NCBI GenBank assembly: GCA_013390605.1
Contig: JACAUB010000001.1
Coordinates: 3,763,897 to 3,827,896, forward strand
Length of the DNA: 64,000 nt
Reading direction: 5' to 3'
Origin: Bacteroidota bacterium
GTDB lineage: Bacteria > Bacteroidota > Bacteroidia > Bacteroidales > Cfx3-03
Positions 51,301 to 59,843 of this stretch are shown here, piece by piece; the stretch's first letter is position 1; the number at the start of each line of letters is the position of its first letter. The notes below the pieces were generated by a model. It was not told the origin of the DNA, did not search any database, and saw only the letters and a program-made list of their open reading frames with translations. A program made the position numbers and the translations under genes.

Positions 51301-52653
51301 TTATTGAATCCAGCGTTTGTAGAAATCGCAATCTTTATACTCATCAGCCACCTTGATATAGGTGATCTTTACTTTTTCACGAGCCCATTTATCCAACGCA
51401 TCATTTTTCTTCTTTACTAACCCCATATTCTGAAATGCATCATAATCAGTATTTAATGTAGCAACATGAGGTGGACTTTTGGATTTTACAGTAATAACAT
51501 GAAAGGCCTTTCTTCTTTCATCTGTATCCATAGGAATAGGTTGTGAAATCTCTCCCGGTTTAAGTTTGTTCAAAATCTCAACCATCGTTGGGTCTAGATC
51601 ATTCGCGGTAAATTTAGTATTGAGCGATTGAGGATTGATCATAGTGCCACCATTGACAAAGGTCTTATCAGTAGAGAATTTTCTAGCAGCATCAGCAAAC
51701 TTGAGAGAATCTTTACGGATTAAATTTGAAACGCTGTCTAATCGACGAGCAGCCTTATCCAAATCTACTGGCGAGACTTTTGGCATGATCAAGATATGGC
51801 GGGCATTTACAAACTCCCCTTTCTTCTCAATAAGCTGTATAACATGATAACCATACGAAGTCTTGATAATCTCACTAATATCGCCCTTTTTCTTTAAAGA
51901 AAAAGCCGCTGCCTCAAACTCTGGTTGCATAGAACCACGATTAAAGAATCCCAATTCACCACCCTTTGGAGCTGAACCTGGATCCTCAGAATAAATACGT
52001 GCCAGCACAGAGAAGTTCTCACCCTTCAGCACGCGATCTCTAAGTTGTTTTATCTTATTTCGAGCTTCCGTCAACTCATCAGGATTAACAGCAGGTTCGA
52101 TTACGATATGAGCAATTTCCCAGGTAGTACCAATCTTAGGAATACTATCTTTTGGAATGTTATTATAAAACTCCTTCACTTCAGAAGGTGTGATCTTAAC
52201 ATCTTCTACAACCTTCTTTTTAGCCTCATCAGCCATTAATTGCTCTTTAATAGGCAATCGCATATCTGCTTTAAAATCGGCTAACGACTTTCTGTAATAC
52301 TGTTCAAGCTTCTCCTGAGAACCCAATTGGCGTAGGAAATAGCCCACTTTCTGATCAATTTGCTGATCAATTTCAGACTCCTGAACAGGTAGTGTGTCCA
52401 ATTCCGCTTTGTTAACCAACATTTTCTGAAGTACGATCATCTCCAATAGTTGGCACTTGGTTTTCTTTGATATATTCTTGTTAGCTTCAGGATTTTCAGG
52501 ATCGACCAGATCTGACTCCAGAATGGGCCGGGTAGCAACCACAGCAACAATTTGGTCAATTAATTTCTTTCCCTTTTGCGCTGGCTGATTCTGAGCAATG
52601 GCGGCCGGAGCGAGCAGCAATAAGCCAATTAGGGTTATGAACAGTTTCTTCAT
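51301..52653 (-). CDS. surA: SurA-like periplasmic chaperone/peptidyl-prolyl isomerase
   Basis: A 450-residue exported protein. The signal peptide ends PAAIAQ (residues 1-20). An N-terminal SurA-like chaperone segment (LIDQIVAVVATRPILESDL) spans about 30-170. Two parvulin domains follow: the first with WEIAHIVIEP, YSEDPGSAPKGGELGFF and SYGYHVIQLIEK (about 178-280), the second, more diverged, with ARHILIMPK and FVNGGTM (about 285-395). A C-terminal helix closes the chaperone. It assists outer-membrane protein folding. It is the last gene of a guaB-led operon with two other folding factors. Confidence 0.87.
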   Translation of the reverse strand: MKKLFITLIGLLLLAPAAIAQNQPAQKGKKLIDQIVAVVATRPILESDLVDPENPEANKNISKKTKCQLLEMIVLQKMLVNKAELDTLPVQESEIDQQIDQKVGYFLRQLGSQEKLEQYYRKSLADFKADMRLPIKEQLMADEAKKKVVEDVKITPSEVKEFYNNIPKDSIPKIGTTWEIAHIVIEPAVNPDELTEARNKIKQLRDRVLKGENFSVLARIYSEDPGSAPKGGELGFFNRGSMQPEFEAAAFSLKKKGDISEIIKTSYGYHVIQLIEKKGEFVNARHILIMPKVSPVDLDKAARRLDSVSNLIRKDSLKFADAARKFSTDKTFVNGGTMINPQSLNTKFTANDLDPTMVEILNKLKPGEISQPIPMDTDERRKAFHVITVKSKSPPHVATLNTDYDAFQNMGLVKKKNDALDKWAREKVKITYIKVADEYKDCDFYKRWIQ

Positions 52654-52681
52654 TCGGAGTTTAACGTTTTTATTAAATCAA

Positions 52682-53554
52682 TTACTTAATCTTCTTTATT
52701 TTTAAAGGAGTTAATATTTCAAAATCCTTATTTTTAGAGGCCTTATTATACAAATCCAATTCCAATTTATCCAATACACCTACTCTTCGTTTATTTAGAA
52801 TGAGCGTTCTGATATTATCACGTTCAAAACTTAATGGAGAAATAGACTCACGGTTTTGAACATCAGTAAACCTAATAAAATAGATATACTGTTCACTTCT
52901 TATTTCAGCAAAGTTATTCTTTTTAAGATACTCATCAGGATTATCCGTTTTAATTGGAATCCTTTTTACAAGATCATTAAAGAAAACCCATGTAGTATCA
53001 GAAACATCAGCATTGATAGCCAGTGTAGAGCATACCTGCTCGAGCTTCTGTCCTTTATCTTGTTTAAAGAGCTGTCTGATCTTAGCAAGGTTTGCGTTCG
53101 AAGTTGTCTTCGGAAATTGCCCCCAAACTGCCTTACAGATATTTTCGTGTAACTTAAAGTTCTCTTTATTCTCATTATAAAAAGCAACAATCTCTTTTTC
53201 TGGAATAACCGTATCAAATTTCTGCTTAATATATTCGGTTTCAAATCTATATATTACTAAAGATTTACGATAAGCTTCTATTTCATTCGAGAAGTCTTGC
53301 TGATCGCCCGACAGATTATCTTCCGCATGATGTACAAGTAATTCCTGTCGAATCCAATTGTTTATATAATTTTTGACAATTTCAATACTATCTTGTGAAG
53401 TTGTACCTGCAGCTACTACACCTTTTAAATCAGATGAATAAAGGTATTTATCATAAACTCTCGCCACAACCTGCCCGGTTGGTGCTGCTTTTTTAAAATA
53501 GCGACATCCAGCCAGTAACATAAATATGAAGAGTATAATTAAATATTTTTTCAC
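52682..53554 (-). CDS. SurA/PpiC-like chaperone lipoprotein without isomerase domain
   Basis: A 290-residue lipoprotein. The lipobox LLAGC places the acylated Cys at residue 17. The rest resembles the helical SurA/trigger-type chaperone segment (ARVYDKYLYSSDLKGVV, INNWIRQELLVHHAEDNL) and a central region at the position of a parvulin domain that lacks its usual motifs. It is probably a periplasmic or outer-membrane-facing chaperone. It overlaps the upstream isomerase gene by 4 bp (ATGA), so the two are translationally coupled, and surA follows after 28 bp. Function is inferred from context and partial similarity. Confidence 0.75.
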   Translation of the reverse strand: MKKYLIILFIFMLLAGCRYFKKAAPTGQVVARVYDKYLYSSDLKGVVAAGTTSQDSIEIVKNYINNWIRQELLVHHAEDNLSGDQQDFSNEIEAYRKSLVIYRFETEYIKQKFDTVIPEKEIVAFYNENKENFKLHENICKAVWGQFPKTTSNANLAKIRQLFKQDKGQKLEQVCSTLAINADVSDTTWVFFNDLVKRIPIKTDNPDEYLKKNNFAEIRSEQYIYFIRFTDVQNRESISPLSFERDNIRTLILNKRRVGVLDKLELDLYNKASKNKDFEILTPLKIKKIK

Positions 53555-55569
53555 TGTAAGTTTTTTTCAATTTGATCAAAAACAACCTTATTAATTGTAT
53601 ACGGATACCGTTTCCTCAATTCGTTCATCCATGTTTTCTCTAAGTAATTTTGATAATCAGCTGTAACAATCCCCTTGATCTGACTAAGACTTTTAGGTTG
53701 TGGCTCAATTACTTTATGAACAAACACAAATGTAGTAGTTCCATCGGTATCAATGTTTCTACTAAGACCCTCTTTCCAGTCAATTAAATCGACCACCGGA
53801 CTTTCTCCACGAAGATACACGTGATGTTCTATAGTTACTACTTTGTTTGTATCAGATTTATAACTTTTTAAGATTTCTTCGTCAGAAATGCCCTTTATGA
53901 CCATAGAACGTATCTTTTGAGCGGTCGCTGCATCCAAAACGGAATAGACCGATGCTTCAACACGGGTATCCCACATGTAGTTTGATTTGTTAGTTTCATA
54001 AAACTTACGCAATCCTATGCTGTCCACCTCTGCCTTCGACCATACATTCATATCTGTTAATGCATATACCAATAATCCATCATGATACTCTTTCAAAAGC
54101 GAACTAAATTCAGGATATTTTATCTCCAGATGTTCATCTTCATAATCAAGCAACTGCTTATTAGTAAAATCACTAAACCTATTAGCTACGTATATCTTCT
54201 TTGGAATCTTCTTTTCTACGTGTTGTTTCTCAACAATGTATTCAGCAAAGTCTTGAAGTTTAAATTCAAAATCTTCAAACCACATTAGTTTCTTAGCAAG
54301 TTTCTTAGCATCAAGTATCTTCCACTTGCCTGTAAATACCTCATCAGTAATCTCATCAGTAAATTTATCAAGTACTTTTTGATCGTATGCAAATCCATAC
54401 CGTTTTTTCAGTTTAGATATAAACGAATCATTCAATGCGGATAACCTATCACCACGCGTTACTTTCTGACGCAAATCGTCTTTAATATCCTCAAATGCCC
54501 CTACCGGTTTACGCTCTATTATCTTTATGATATGCCATCCATACGATGAAAGAAACGGCTTACTGTATTCTCCTGGTTTCAAGCCATCTACAGCTATTAC
54601 AATCTCCGGAATCATTCGATTAGAACCAAACCAAGGCAATAAGCCACCCTTTACGGCAGTAGTCCTGTCATCAGAGAAATTACGAGCCAATACTGAAAAA
54701 TCGTCTCCACTTTTCACTTTGGCAAAAACTGAATCAACCCTCACCTTTAATGCTACAGAATCAGCATGCGTTGCAAGGTCAGGAAAACGAAACAGAATAT
54801 GCGCCGCTAATACCTCTCCAAGTGCAGGTTGAACAGCATTTACTTTAACAAGGTGATAACCAAAATCAGACCGGACAGGCATTGATACATTACCAACTGT
54901 TGTATTATATGCTGTCGTTTCGAACGGATAAACCATATCAAACACAGAGAAGTAACCCAGATCACCTTTATTGCCTGATATTTTCTTAATGCCATCCGAC
55001 TGATCACGAGCACTTAAATCATCAGATACTTCGGCTGCAACTTTTCCAAAGTCTTCTCCATTTTCAATCCGTTTCCTGATTTCCATTACCTTATTCCAAG
55101 CCTTCAATGTATCTTCAGGATTAGCATTGATGTCAACGGAAACCAAAATATGACTGGCTCTGATGTCTTTAAGTTTTCGTTGATAAGCCTCTTTAACCAA
55201 CATATTACTCATCTCTTCATCCATCATGTAAGGTTGAGCAAGTTGACTACGATAGTAGCGAAGTTCGTTTTTAAAAGAAGTAATGGTATCCATTTTAGCA
55301 TCAAGAGCCAGTTTTATCTTTAACTTATAATTGATAAAGAGCTCTAAATATTCCTCAAATGATTTTTTATCCAGAACAGCTCCTCGTAGATTATTTTTGC
55401 GGTAGAGTGTCATTACTTCAGAAGTAGTAATATTTTCGCCTCCAATATTCAATAATACAGGTTCGCTTTTCTGCTGCCCAAAAGAAGAGAGAGATAATAC
55501 AACAAATCCTATAATCAAAAGTCCCAAATGGACAAAAGAGGTTTCTTTTTTTAAGGCCGAATTACTCAT
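53551..55569 (-). CDS. Periplasmic peptidyl-prolyl isomerase with two parvulin domains
   Basis: 672 residues from the ATG at 55569, which gives a better signal segment (LLIIGFVVLSLSSFGQQ) than the ATG five codons upstream. A chaperone-like N-terminal region precedes two parvulin domains: the first with IRASHILVSVD and DLGYFSVFDMVYPFE (about 125-235), the second with AAHILFRFPD, AVKGGLLPWFGSNRM and SSYGWHIIKIIER (about 245-350). About 320 residues of largely helical sequence follow. It is exported and probably helps fold outer-membrane proteins. It is second in the guaB operon, 28 bp after guaB. Confidence 0.87.
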   Translation of the reverse strand: MSNSALKKETSFVHLGLLIIGFVVLSLSSFGQQKSEPVLLNIGGENITTSEVMTLYRKNNLRGAVLDKKSFEEYLELFINYKLKIKLALDAKMDTITSFKNELRYYRSQLAQPYMMDEEMSNMLVKEAYQRKLKDIRASHILVSVDINANPEDTLKAWNKVMEIRKRIENGEDFGKVAAEVSDDLSARDQSDGIKKISGNKGDLGYFSVFDMVYPFETTAYNTTVGNVSMPVRSDFGYHLVKVNAVQPALGEVLAAHILFRFPDLATHADSVALKVRVDSVFAKVKSGDDFSVLARNFSDDRTTAVKGGLLPWFGSNRMIPEIVIAVDGLKPGEYSKPFLSSYGWHIIKIIERKPVGAFEDIKDDLRQKVTRGDRLSALNDSFISKLKKRYGFAYDQKVLDKFTDEITDEVFTGKWKILDAKKLAKKLMWFEDFEFKLQDFAEYIVEKQHVEKKIPKKIYVANRFSDFTNKQLLDYEDEHLEIKYPEFSSLLKEYHDGLLVYALTDMNVWSKAEVDSIGLRKFYETNKSNYMWDTRVEASVYSVLDAATAQKIRSMVIKGISDEEILKSYKSDTNKVVTIEHHVYLRGESPVVDLIDWKEGLSRNIDTDGTTTFVFVHKVIEPQPKSLSQIKGIVTADYQNYLEKTWMNELRKRYPYTINKVVFDQIEKNLQ

Positions 55570-55597
55570 ATCATTAAGATGCATTAGTTACAGAATA

Positions 55598-57067
55598 TTA
55601 TCTGCTATAGTTCGGAGCTTCACTAGTAATTGTAACGTCATGGGGATGACTTTCCATGATTCCAGCATTGGTGATTTTTATAAACTTAGCCTGTTGTAAT
55701 TGATTGATGTTTAACGATCCGGTGTAGCCCATCCCTGCTTTTAGTCCACCCACCAGTTGATGAACAACTTCAGAAAGTGAACCTTTATAAGGAACCCTAC
55801 CTACAATACCCTCAGGAACTAACTTCTTGATATCATCTTCAGTATCCTGAAAATATCTATCTTTTGATCCTTTCTGCATCGCTTCCAAAGAGCCCATACC
55901 GCGATAAGTCTTAAACTTACGACCTTCAAATATAATAGCCTCTCCTGGTGACTCATCAACACCTGCAAATAAAGATCCCAGCATCACAGAATAAGCGCCA
56001 GCAGCCAGTGCTTTTACAATATCTCCGGTATAACGAACACCACCGTCAGCAATAACAGGAATTCCTGTATTCTTAAGTGCTTGCGCAACGTTATTAACAG
56101 CCGTAAGCTGGGGAACTCCAACACCAGCAATTACACGTGTTGTACAGATTGATCCAGGTCCGATTCCTACTTTTACAGCATCGACACCCGCATCTTTTAA
56201 TGCAAGTGCAGCTTCTGATGTAGCAATGTTTCCTACAATCAAATCGACATTAGGATACATTGCTTTAATCTCTTTCGCTTTCTCAATCACATAAATCGAA
56301 TGACCATGAGCAGTATCGATACTAATAGCATCAACCCCGGCAGCCACCAATGCAGCAACTCTTTCAAGTGTATCACTGGTTACACCAACAGCTGCAGCAA
56401 CACGTAATCTGCCGAAACTATCTTTGCATGCATTCGGACGAGCTTTAATTTTTATAATATCCTTATAGGTAATCAACCCTATCAGTTTATTGTTTTTATC
56501 AACAACTGGAAGTTTTTCAATTTTATATCTTTGTAAGATCCCTTCAGCTTCGTCAAAAGAAGTAAACTCGGCAACGGTTATCAAATTTTGACTAGTCATC
56601 ACCTCTGCTACTGGTTTTTGCATAGAACGCTCAAAACGTAAATCGCGATTAGTAACAATACCAACCAGTTCTCGGTTTGCGTTTACTACAGGAATTCCTC
56701 CGATTTTATACTCTTTCATAATGAGTAATGCATCTTCAACCGTTGCATCCTCATTAAGGGTAACCGGATCTAGAATCATGCCATTTTCGGCTCTTTTTAC
56801 CTTTCTTACTTCGTTTGCCTGCTCTTCGATAGACATGTTTTTATGTAAAACACCAATTCCACCCTCTTGCGCCATGGCAATAGCCATAACAGCATCAGTG
56901 ACAGTATCCATTGCCGCAGAGACAATAGGAATATTTAACTTGATATTTTTTGAAAACATTGTTGTAGTGTCTACCTGACGAGGAAGCACTTCAGAATAAG
57001 CTGGAACGAGTAGAACGTCGTCATAAGTAAGGCCTTCACCAAGGAATTTTTCTGAATAATCCGACAT
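55598..57067 (-). CDS. guaB: IMP dehydrogenase
   Basis: A 489-residue enzyme converting IMP to XMP with NAD+, the committed step of GMP synthesis. The TIM barrel is interrupted by two CBS domains (about 95-205). Active-site blocks are [18 protein letters not shown], with the catalytic Cys, then [33 protein letters not shown] and the flap [16 protein letters not shown] ribosome binding site (57071-57076) and a TAACTTTG promoter box (57091-57098, minus strand) lie just upstream. It heads an operon with three periplasmic folding factors, an unrelated function often seen together in Bacteroidota. Confidence 0.96.
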   Translation of the reverse strand: MSDYSEKFLGEGLTYDDVLLVPAYSEVLPRQVDTTTMFSKNIKLNIPIVSAAMDTVTDAVMAIAMAQEGGIGVLHKNMSIEEQANEVRKVKRAENGMILDPVTLNEDATVEDALLIMKEYKIGGIPVVNANRELVGIVTNRDLRFERSMQKPVAEVMTSQNLITVAEFTSFDEAEGILQRYKIEKLPVVDKNNKLIGLITYKDIIKIKARPNACKDSFGRLRVAAAVGVTSDTLERVAALVAAGVDAISIDTAHGHSIYVIEKAKEIKAMYPNVDLIVGNIATSEAALALKDAGVDAVKVGIGPGSICTTRVIAGVGVPQLTAVNNVAQALKNTGIPVIADGGVRYTGDIVKALAAGAYSVMLGSLFAGVDESPGEAIIFEGRKFKTYRGMGSLEAMQKGSKDRYFQDTEDDIKKLVPEGIVGRVPYKGSLSEVVHQLVGGLKAGMGYTGSLNINQLQQAKFIKITNAGIMESHPHDVTITSEAPNYSR

Positions 57068-57070
57068 ATG

Positions 57071-57098
57071 ATCTCCTGAATAATAAGCTGCAAAGTTA
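57071..57098 (-). promoter_or_regulatory. guaB promoter box and ribosome binding site
   Basis: On the minus strand TAACTTTG (57091-57098) matches the Bacteroidota -7 box. CAGGAGA (57071-57077) lies a few bases before the ATG. Promoter and start are only about 25 bp apart, giving a very short leader. Confidence 0.55.
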
Positions 57099-57099
57099 A

Positions 57100-57128
57100 G
57101 AAAAAACGGTATTGAACACCTCGTTTTT
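57100..57128 (-). terminator. Probable terminator of the M16 operon
   Basis: On the minus strand AAAACGAGGTG pairs imperfectly with ATACCGTTTT, followed by T-rich sequence. It lies after the M16 non-catalytic subunit gene and immediately upstream of the guaB promoter box. Confidence 0.5.
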
Positions 57129-57139
57129 ATTCATTCCAA

Positions 57140-58429
57140 TTATTTACCTACCTTTAATTGATAAAGTGAATCAACAGATAGATAACGATTAGCAAGCTCC
57201 ATTATTTCATCTGAAGTAATTGTTTGTATTTTATCCAACAGATTAAAATAATAGTCGATCGTTAAGTCATGTTCGTGCATCTCTTTAAAACGTTCAGCTA
57301 ATGAGAATGCACCATCTACAGATCGCAAGAACGTACCGCCAAGATAGTTGCGCACCAGACTCAATTCTTCATTACTAACCGGTTCGTTTCTAAGTAAGTT
57401 AATTTCATTGAATATCTCATCCATTGCTCTGTCGGCAAACGCATTACCCACCTCACTTGAAATATAGAAGAAGCCCGAGTGCTTTAACGAAATTAATCCT
57501 GAACCAATACCATAAGTATAACCTTTATCCTCTCTAATATTGGTCATTAGACGCGATCCGAAATATCCTCCGAGTATCGTATTTAACACATGCATCCCAG
57601 CAAAGTCGTTATGCGTTCTATTAAATAAGACCTTACCTACACGCAAGGCAGTCTGTAATGCATCAGGCTTTTCAACCGTCCGGATCAGTTCTGTAACTGC
57701 CTTCTCTTCAAATTTTGTGTTGTTAATTATAGCCGGACCACTCCAATCATCTCCTCCAAAATATTGATTCAACAAATCGATTACCTCATCACCAATCATA
57801 CCCGAAGCAATGATATAACAGTTTGATGAACGGTAATAAGTTTTATGAAAGGCTATAATTTCATCACGTGATACACCTTGTACATCAGCAGGTGAAGCCC
57901 ATCTGCCGTAGGGATGTGTGGATCCATATAAAAGCTCTCCAAAATGAATACGGGCCAGATAATTTACCTTTTCCATGTTCACTAACAAGCCCTGATGTTT
58001 CTTTTTGAGATAGATATCAACTTCCTGCTGGTCGTATTTTGGTTTTTTGATAATCTCTTCCATCACCTTTAATGTGGCCGGAAGATGTTTATTCAGTGAA
58101 TAGAGTGCCTGATAGGCCGAATCTTTCTCAGTTGAGGCCTCATGGTAAGCGCCATAAAAATCAAGTTCATCTGCAATCTGCCGAGCCGTCATATTAAAAG
58201 ATCCCTCCTTCATTAAATCATTGGCCGACATAGCCACAAAGGCACCCTTCTGATACCATGTACCGGCATCAAATATAAATTCTAAACGGCATAAATCCTG
58301 TGTGCCGGCATTAATGGTAAACACTTTAATACCGTTGTCGAGCAGATAGGTTTTAGGCGCTATCAACTCCACCACACCTCTATCGGGAGCTATATCAAAT
58401 ATTTTCGGTTGTTTCTTTCTGTTTATCAT
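57140..58429 (-). CDS. M16 family peptidase, non-catalytic partner subunit
   Basis: A 429-residue protein of the M16B fold. The HxxEH zinc motif is absent from its N-terminal half. The R/Y substrate-binding pair typical of the second half is present in GGYFGSRLMTNIREDKGYTYG (about 290-310). This split is usual for two-gene M16B peptidases: one subunit supplies zinc and the other the R/Y motif. It lies 15 bp after the catalytic-subunit gene. The predicted complex is a clam-shell protease degrading short peptides; no signal peptide is evident, suggesting a cytosolic location. Confidence 0.88.
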   Translation of the reverse strand: MINRKKQPKIFDIAPDRGVVELIAPKTYLLDNGIKVFTINAGTQDLCRLEFIFDAGTWYQKGAFVAMSANDLMKEGSFNMTARQIADELDFYGAYHEASTEKDSAYQALYSLNKHLPATLKVMEEIIKKPKYDQQEVDIYLKKKHQGLLVNMEKVNYLARIHFGELLYGSTHPYGRWASPADVQGVSRDEIIAFHKTYYRSSNCYIIASGMIGDEVIDLLNQYFGGDDWSGPAIINNTKFEEKAVTELIRTVEKPDALQTALRVGKVLFNRTHNDFAGMHVLNTILGGYFGSRLMTNIREDKGYTYGIGSGLISLKHSGFFYISSEVGNAFADRAMDEIFNEINLLRNEPVSNEELSLVRNYLGGTFLRSVDGAFSLAERFKEMHEHDLTIDYYFNLLDKIQTITSDEIMELANRYLSVDSLYQLKVGK

Positions 58430-58444
58430 GGTTTGGGCATTCTG

Positions 58445-59689
58445 TTAATTAACCTCTTTTGAGTAATAATAAAGGGTAGAGCAGTTTTGTGGTTGCAGTA
58501 TTTCGTTAGCAACGGTCCTGATCTGTTCAGGTGTAATAGCATTATACTTTAGAATATCGTTATTCACCATATCCACATCGCCAAGATGTTCAGCATAAGC
58601 CAGATTAAGTGCCCGCTCCTGAATACGCATTTCGCTAAACGTCATTAACGACTCCGCCTTATTCTTCACCTTTTGAAGCTCAACATCAGTTATTAAATTC
58701 TGTTTAATTAAGTCCAGCTGCTCCAATATAGCATCTTCTGCATGCTCCATCTCCACACCCTTAATCAGTTTACCGGTTACCACAAATAGTCCTCCCTCTT
58801 CGTCCCCCGTAAGAAAAGCATTAATCTCGCTAAAAAGTTGTTGTTCCTTAAGCAGAGACTGATACAGACGAGATGAATCCCCATTTGATAATACATCGCT
58901 CAATAAATCGGTCGCAGGATAAGCACTATCCATTCTGCCACACATGTGATAAACCTTATAAATAGAATCGATCGGCACATCCTTCTGGACTGTAAGGCTT
59001 CTTGATGCGATCTGAACTGGTTCTCTGGGAATATTCCTTTCAAACACAGGACCGGCTGGAATAGGGGTAAACCATTTCTCAGATAGTTGCTTAACCTCTT
59101 CAACTGTTGTATTACCAGCCAATACTAAGATAGCATTATTTGGGTTATAGAAACGACTATAGAAGTCGCGGACATCTTCCATTGAAGCATCTTGTATATG
59201 CTTAATCTCTTTGCCAATGGTTGACCACCGATAAGGATGTGTTGTATAGGCCATAGGGCGCAACAACAACCAAACATCACCAAATGGCTGGTTCAGATAG
59301 TTTTGCCTAAACTCTTCAATTACCACGCTACGTTGTACTTCCAGACTCTTTTTAGAGAAAGCAAGATTTAACATTCTATCCGATTCCAGCCAGAAAGCCG
59401 ATTCCAGATTCTGTTTCGGAACCGTTAGATAATAGTCAGTTACATCATTATTGGTAAAAGCATTATTTTCACCACCAACCCTTTCAAGGGGCTCATCATA
59501 TTTTTTAATATTAACAGATCCACCAAACATCAAGTGTTCGAACAGATGAGCAAATCCTGTTTTTTCAGGATCTTCATCGCGCGAACCAACATTATATAAA
59601 ATGTTCATCGACACCAATGGAGTGGTTATGTCGGTATGGACGATTACCCGCAAACCATTTTCAAGCGTGAACCTTTCAAAGTTTACCAT
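58445..59689 (-). CDS. M16 family zinc peptidase, catalytic subunit
   Basis: A 414-residue protein. The inverted zinc motif HLFEH is at 48-52 (in GFAHLFEHLMFGGS), and the third ligand, a Glu, lies about 75 residues later in SVVIEEFRQN (about 121-130). The GENNAFTNNDVTDYY block (73-87) is typical of M16B. It lacks a signal peptide, as does its partner. The pair would form the heterodimeric M16B peptidase. A TAACTTTG box (59763-59770, minus strand) lies about 75 bp upstream of the ATG. Confidence 0.9.
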   Translation of the reverse strand: MVNFERFTLENGLRVIVHTDITTPLVSMNILYNVGSRDEDPEKTGFAHLFEHLMFGGSVNIKKYDEPLERVGGENNAFTNNDVTDYYLTVPKQNLESAFWLESDRMLNLAFSKKSLEVQRSVVIEEFRQNYLNQPFGDVWLLLRPMAYTTHPYRWSTIGKEIKHIQDASMEDVRDFYSRFYNPNNAILVLAGNTTVEEVKQLSEKWFTPIPAGPVFERNIPREPVQIASRSLTVQKDVPIDSIYKVYHMCGRMDSAYPATDLLSDVLSNGDSSRLYQSLLKEQQLFSEINAFLTGDEEGGLFVVTGKLIKGVEMEHAEDAILEQLDLIKQNLITDVELQKVKNKAESLMTFSEMRIQERALNLAYAEHLGDVDMVNNDILKYNAITPEQIRTVANEILQPQNCSTLYYYSKEVN

Positions 59690-59762
59690 AAATAATTATT
59701 TACTAATTTAAGTAGTATACCGAAACAAACAGCTTCAGAACCATAAAAGTTTTTTCAATGAG

Positions 59763-59770
59763 CAAAGTTA
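59763..59770 (-). promoter_or_regulatory. TAnnTTTG -7 box of M16 operon
   Basis: TAACTTTG on the minus strand, about 75 bp before the catalytic subunit ATG. It is identical to the box before guaB and before the hyf-like operon. Confidence 0.45.
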
Positions 59771-59843
59771 GGACTTTTTTAATGTTATTTCGCTTATCTT
59801 TAACCAGCTAAACGCTTAACTATATGAATTAATAACAGTTAGT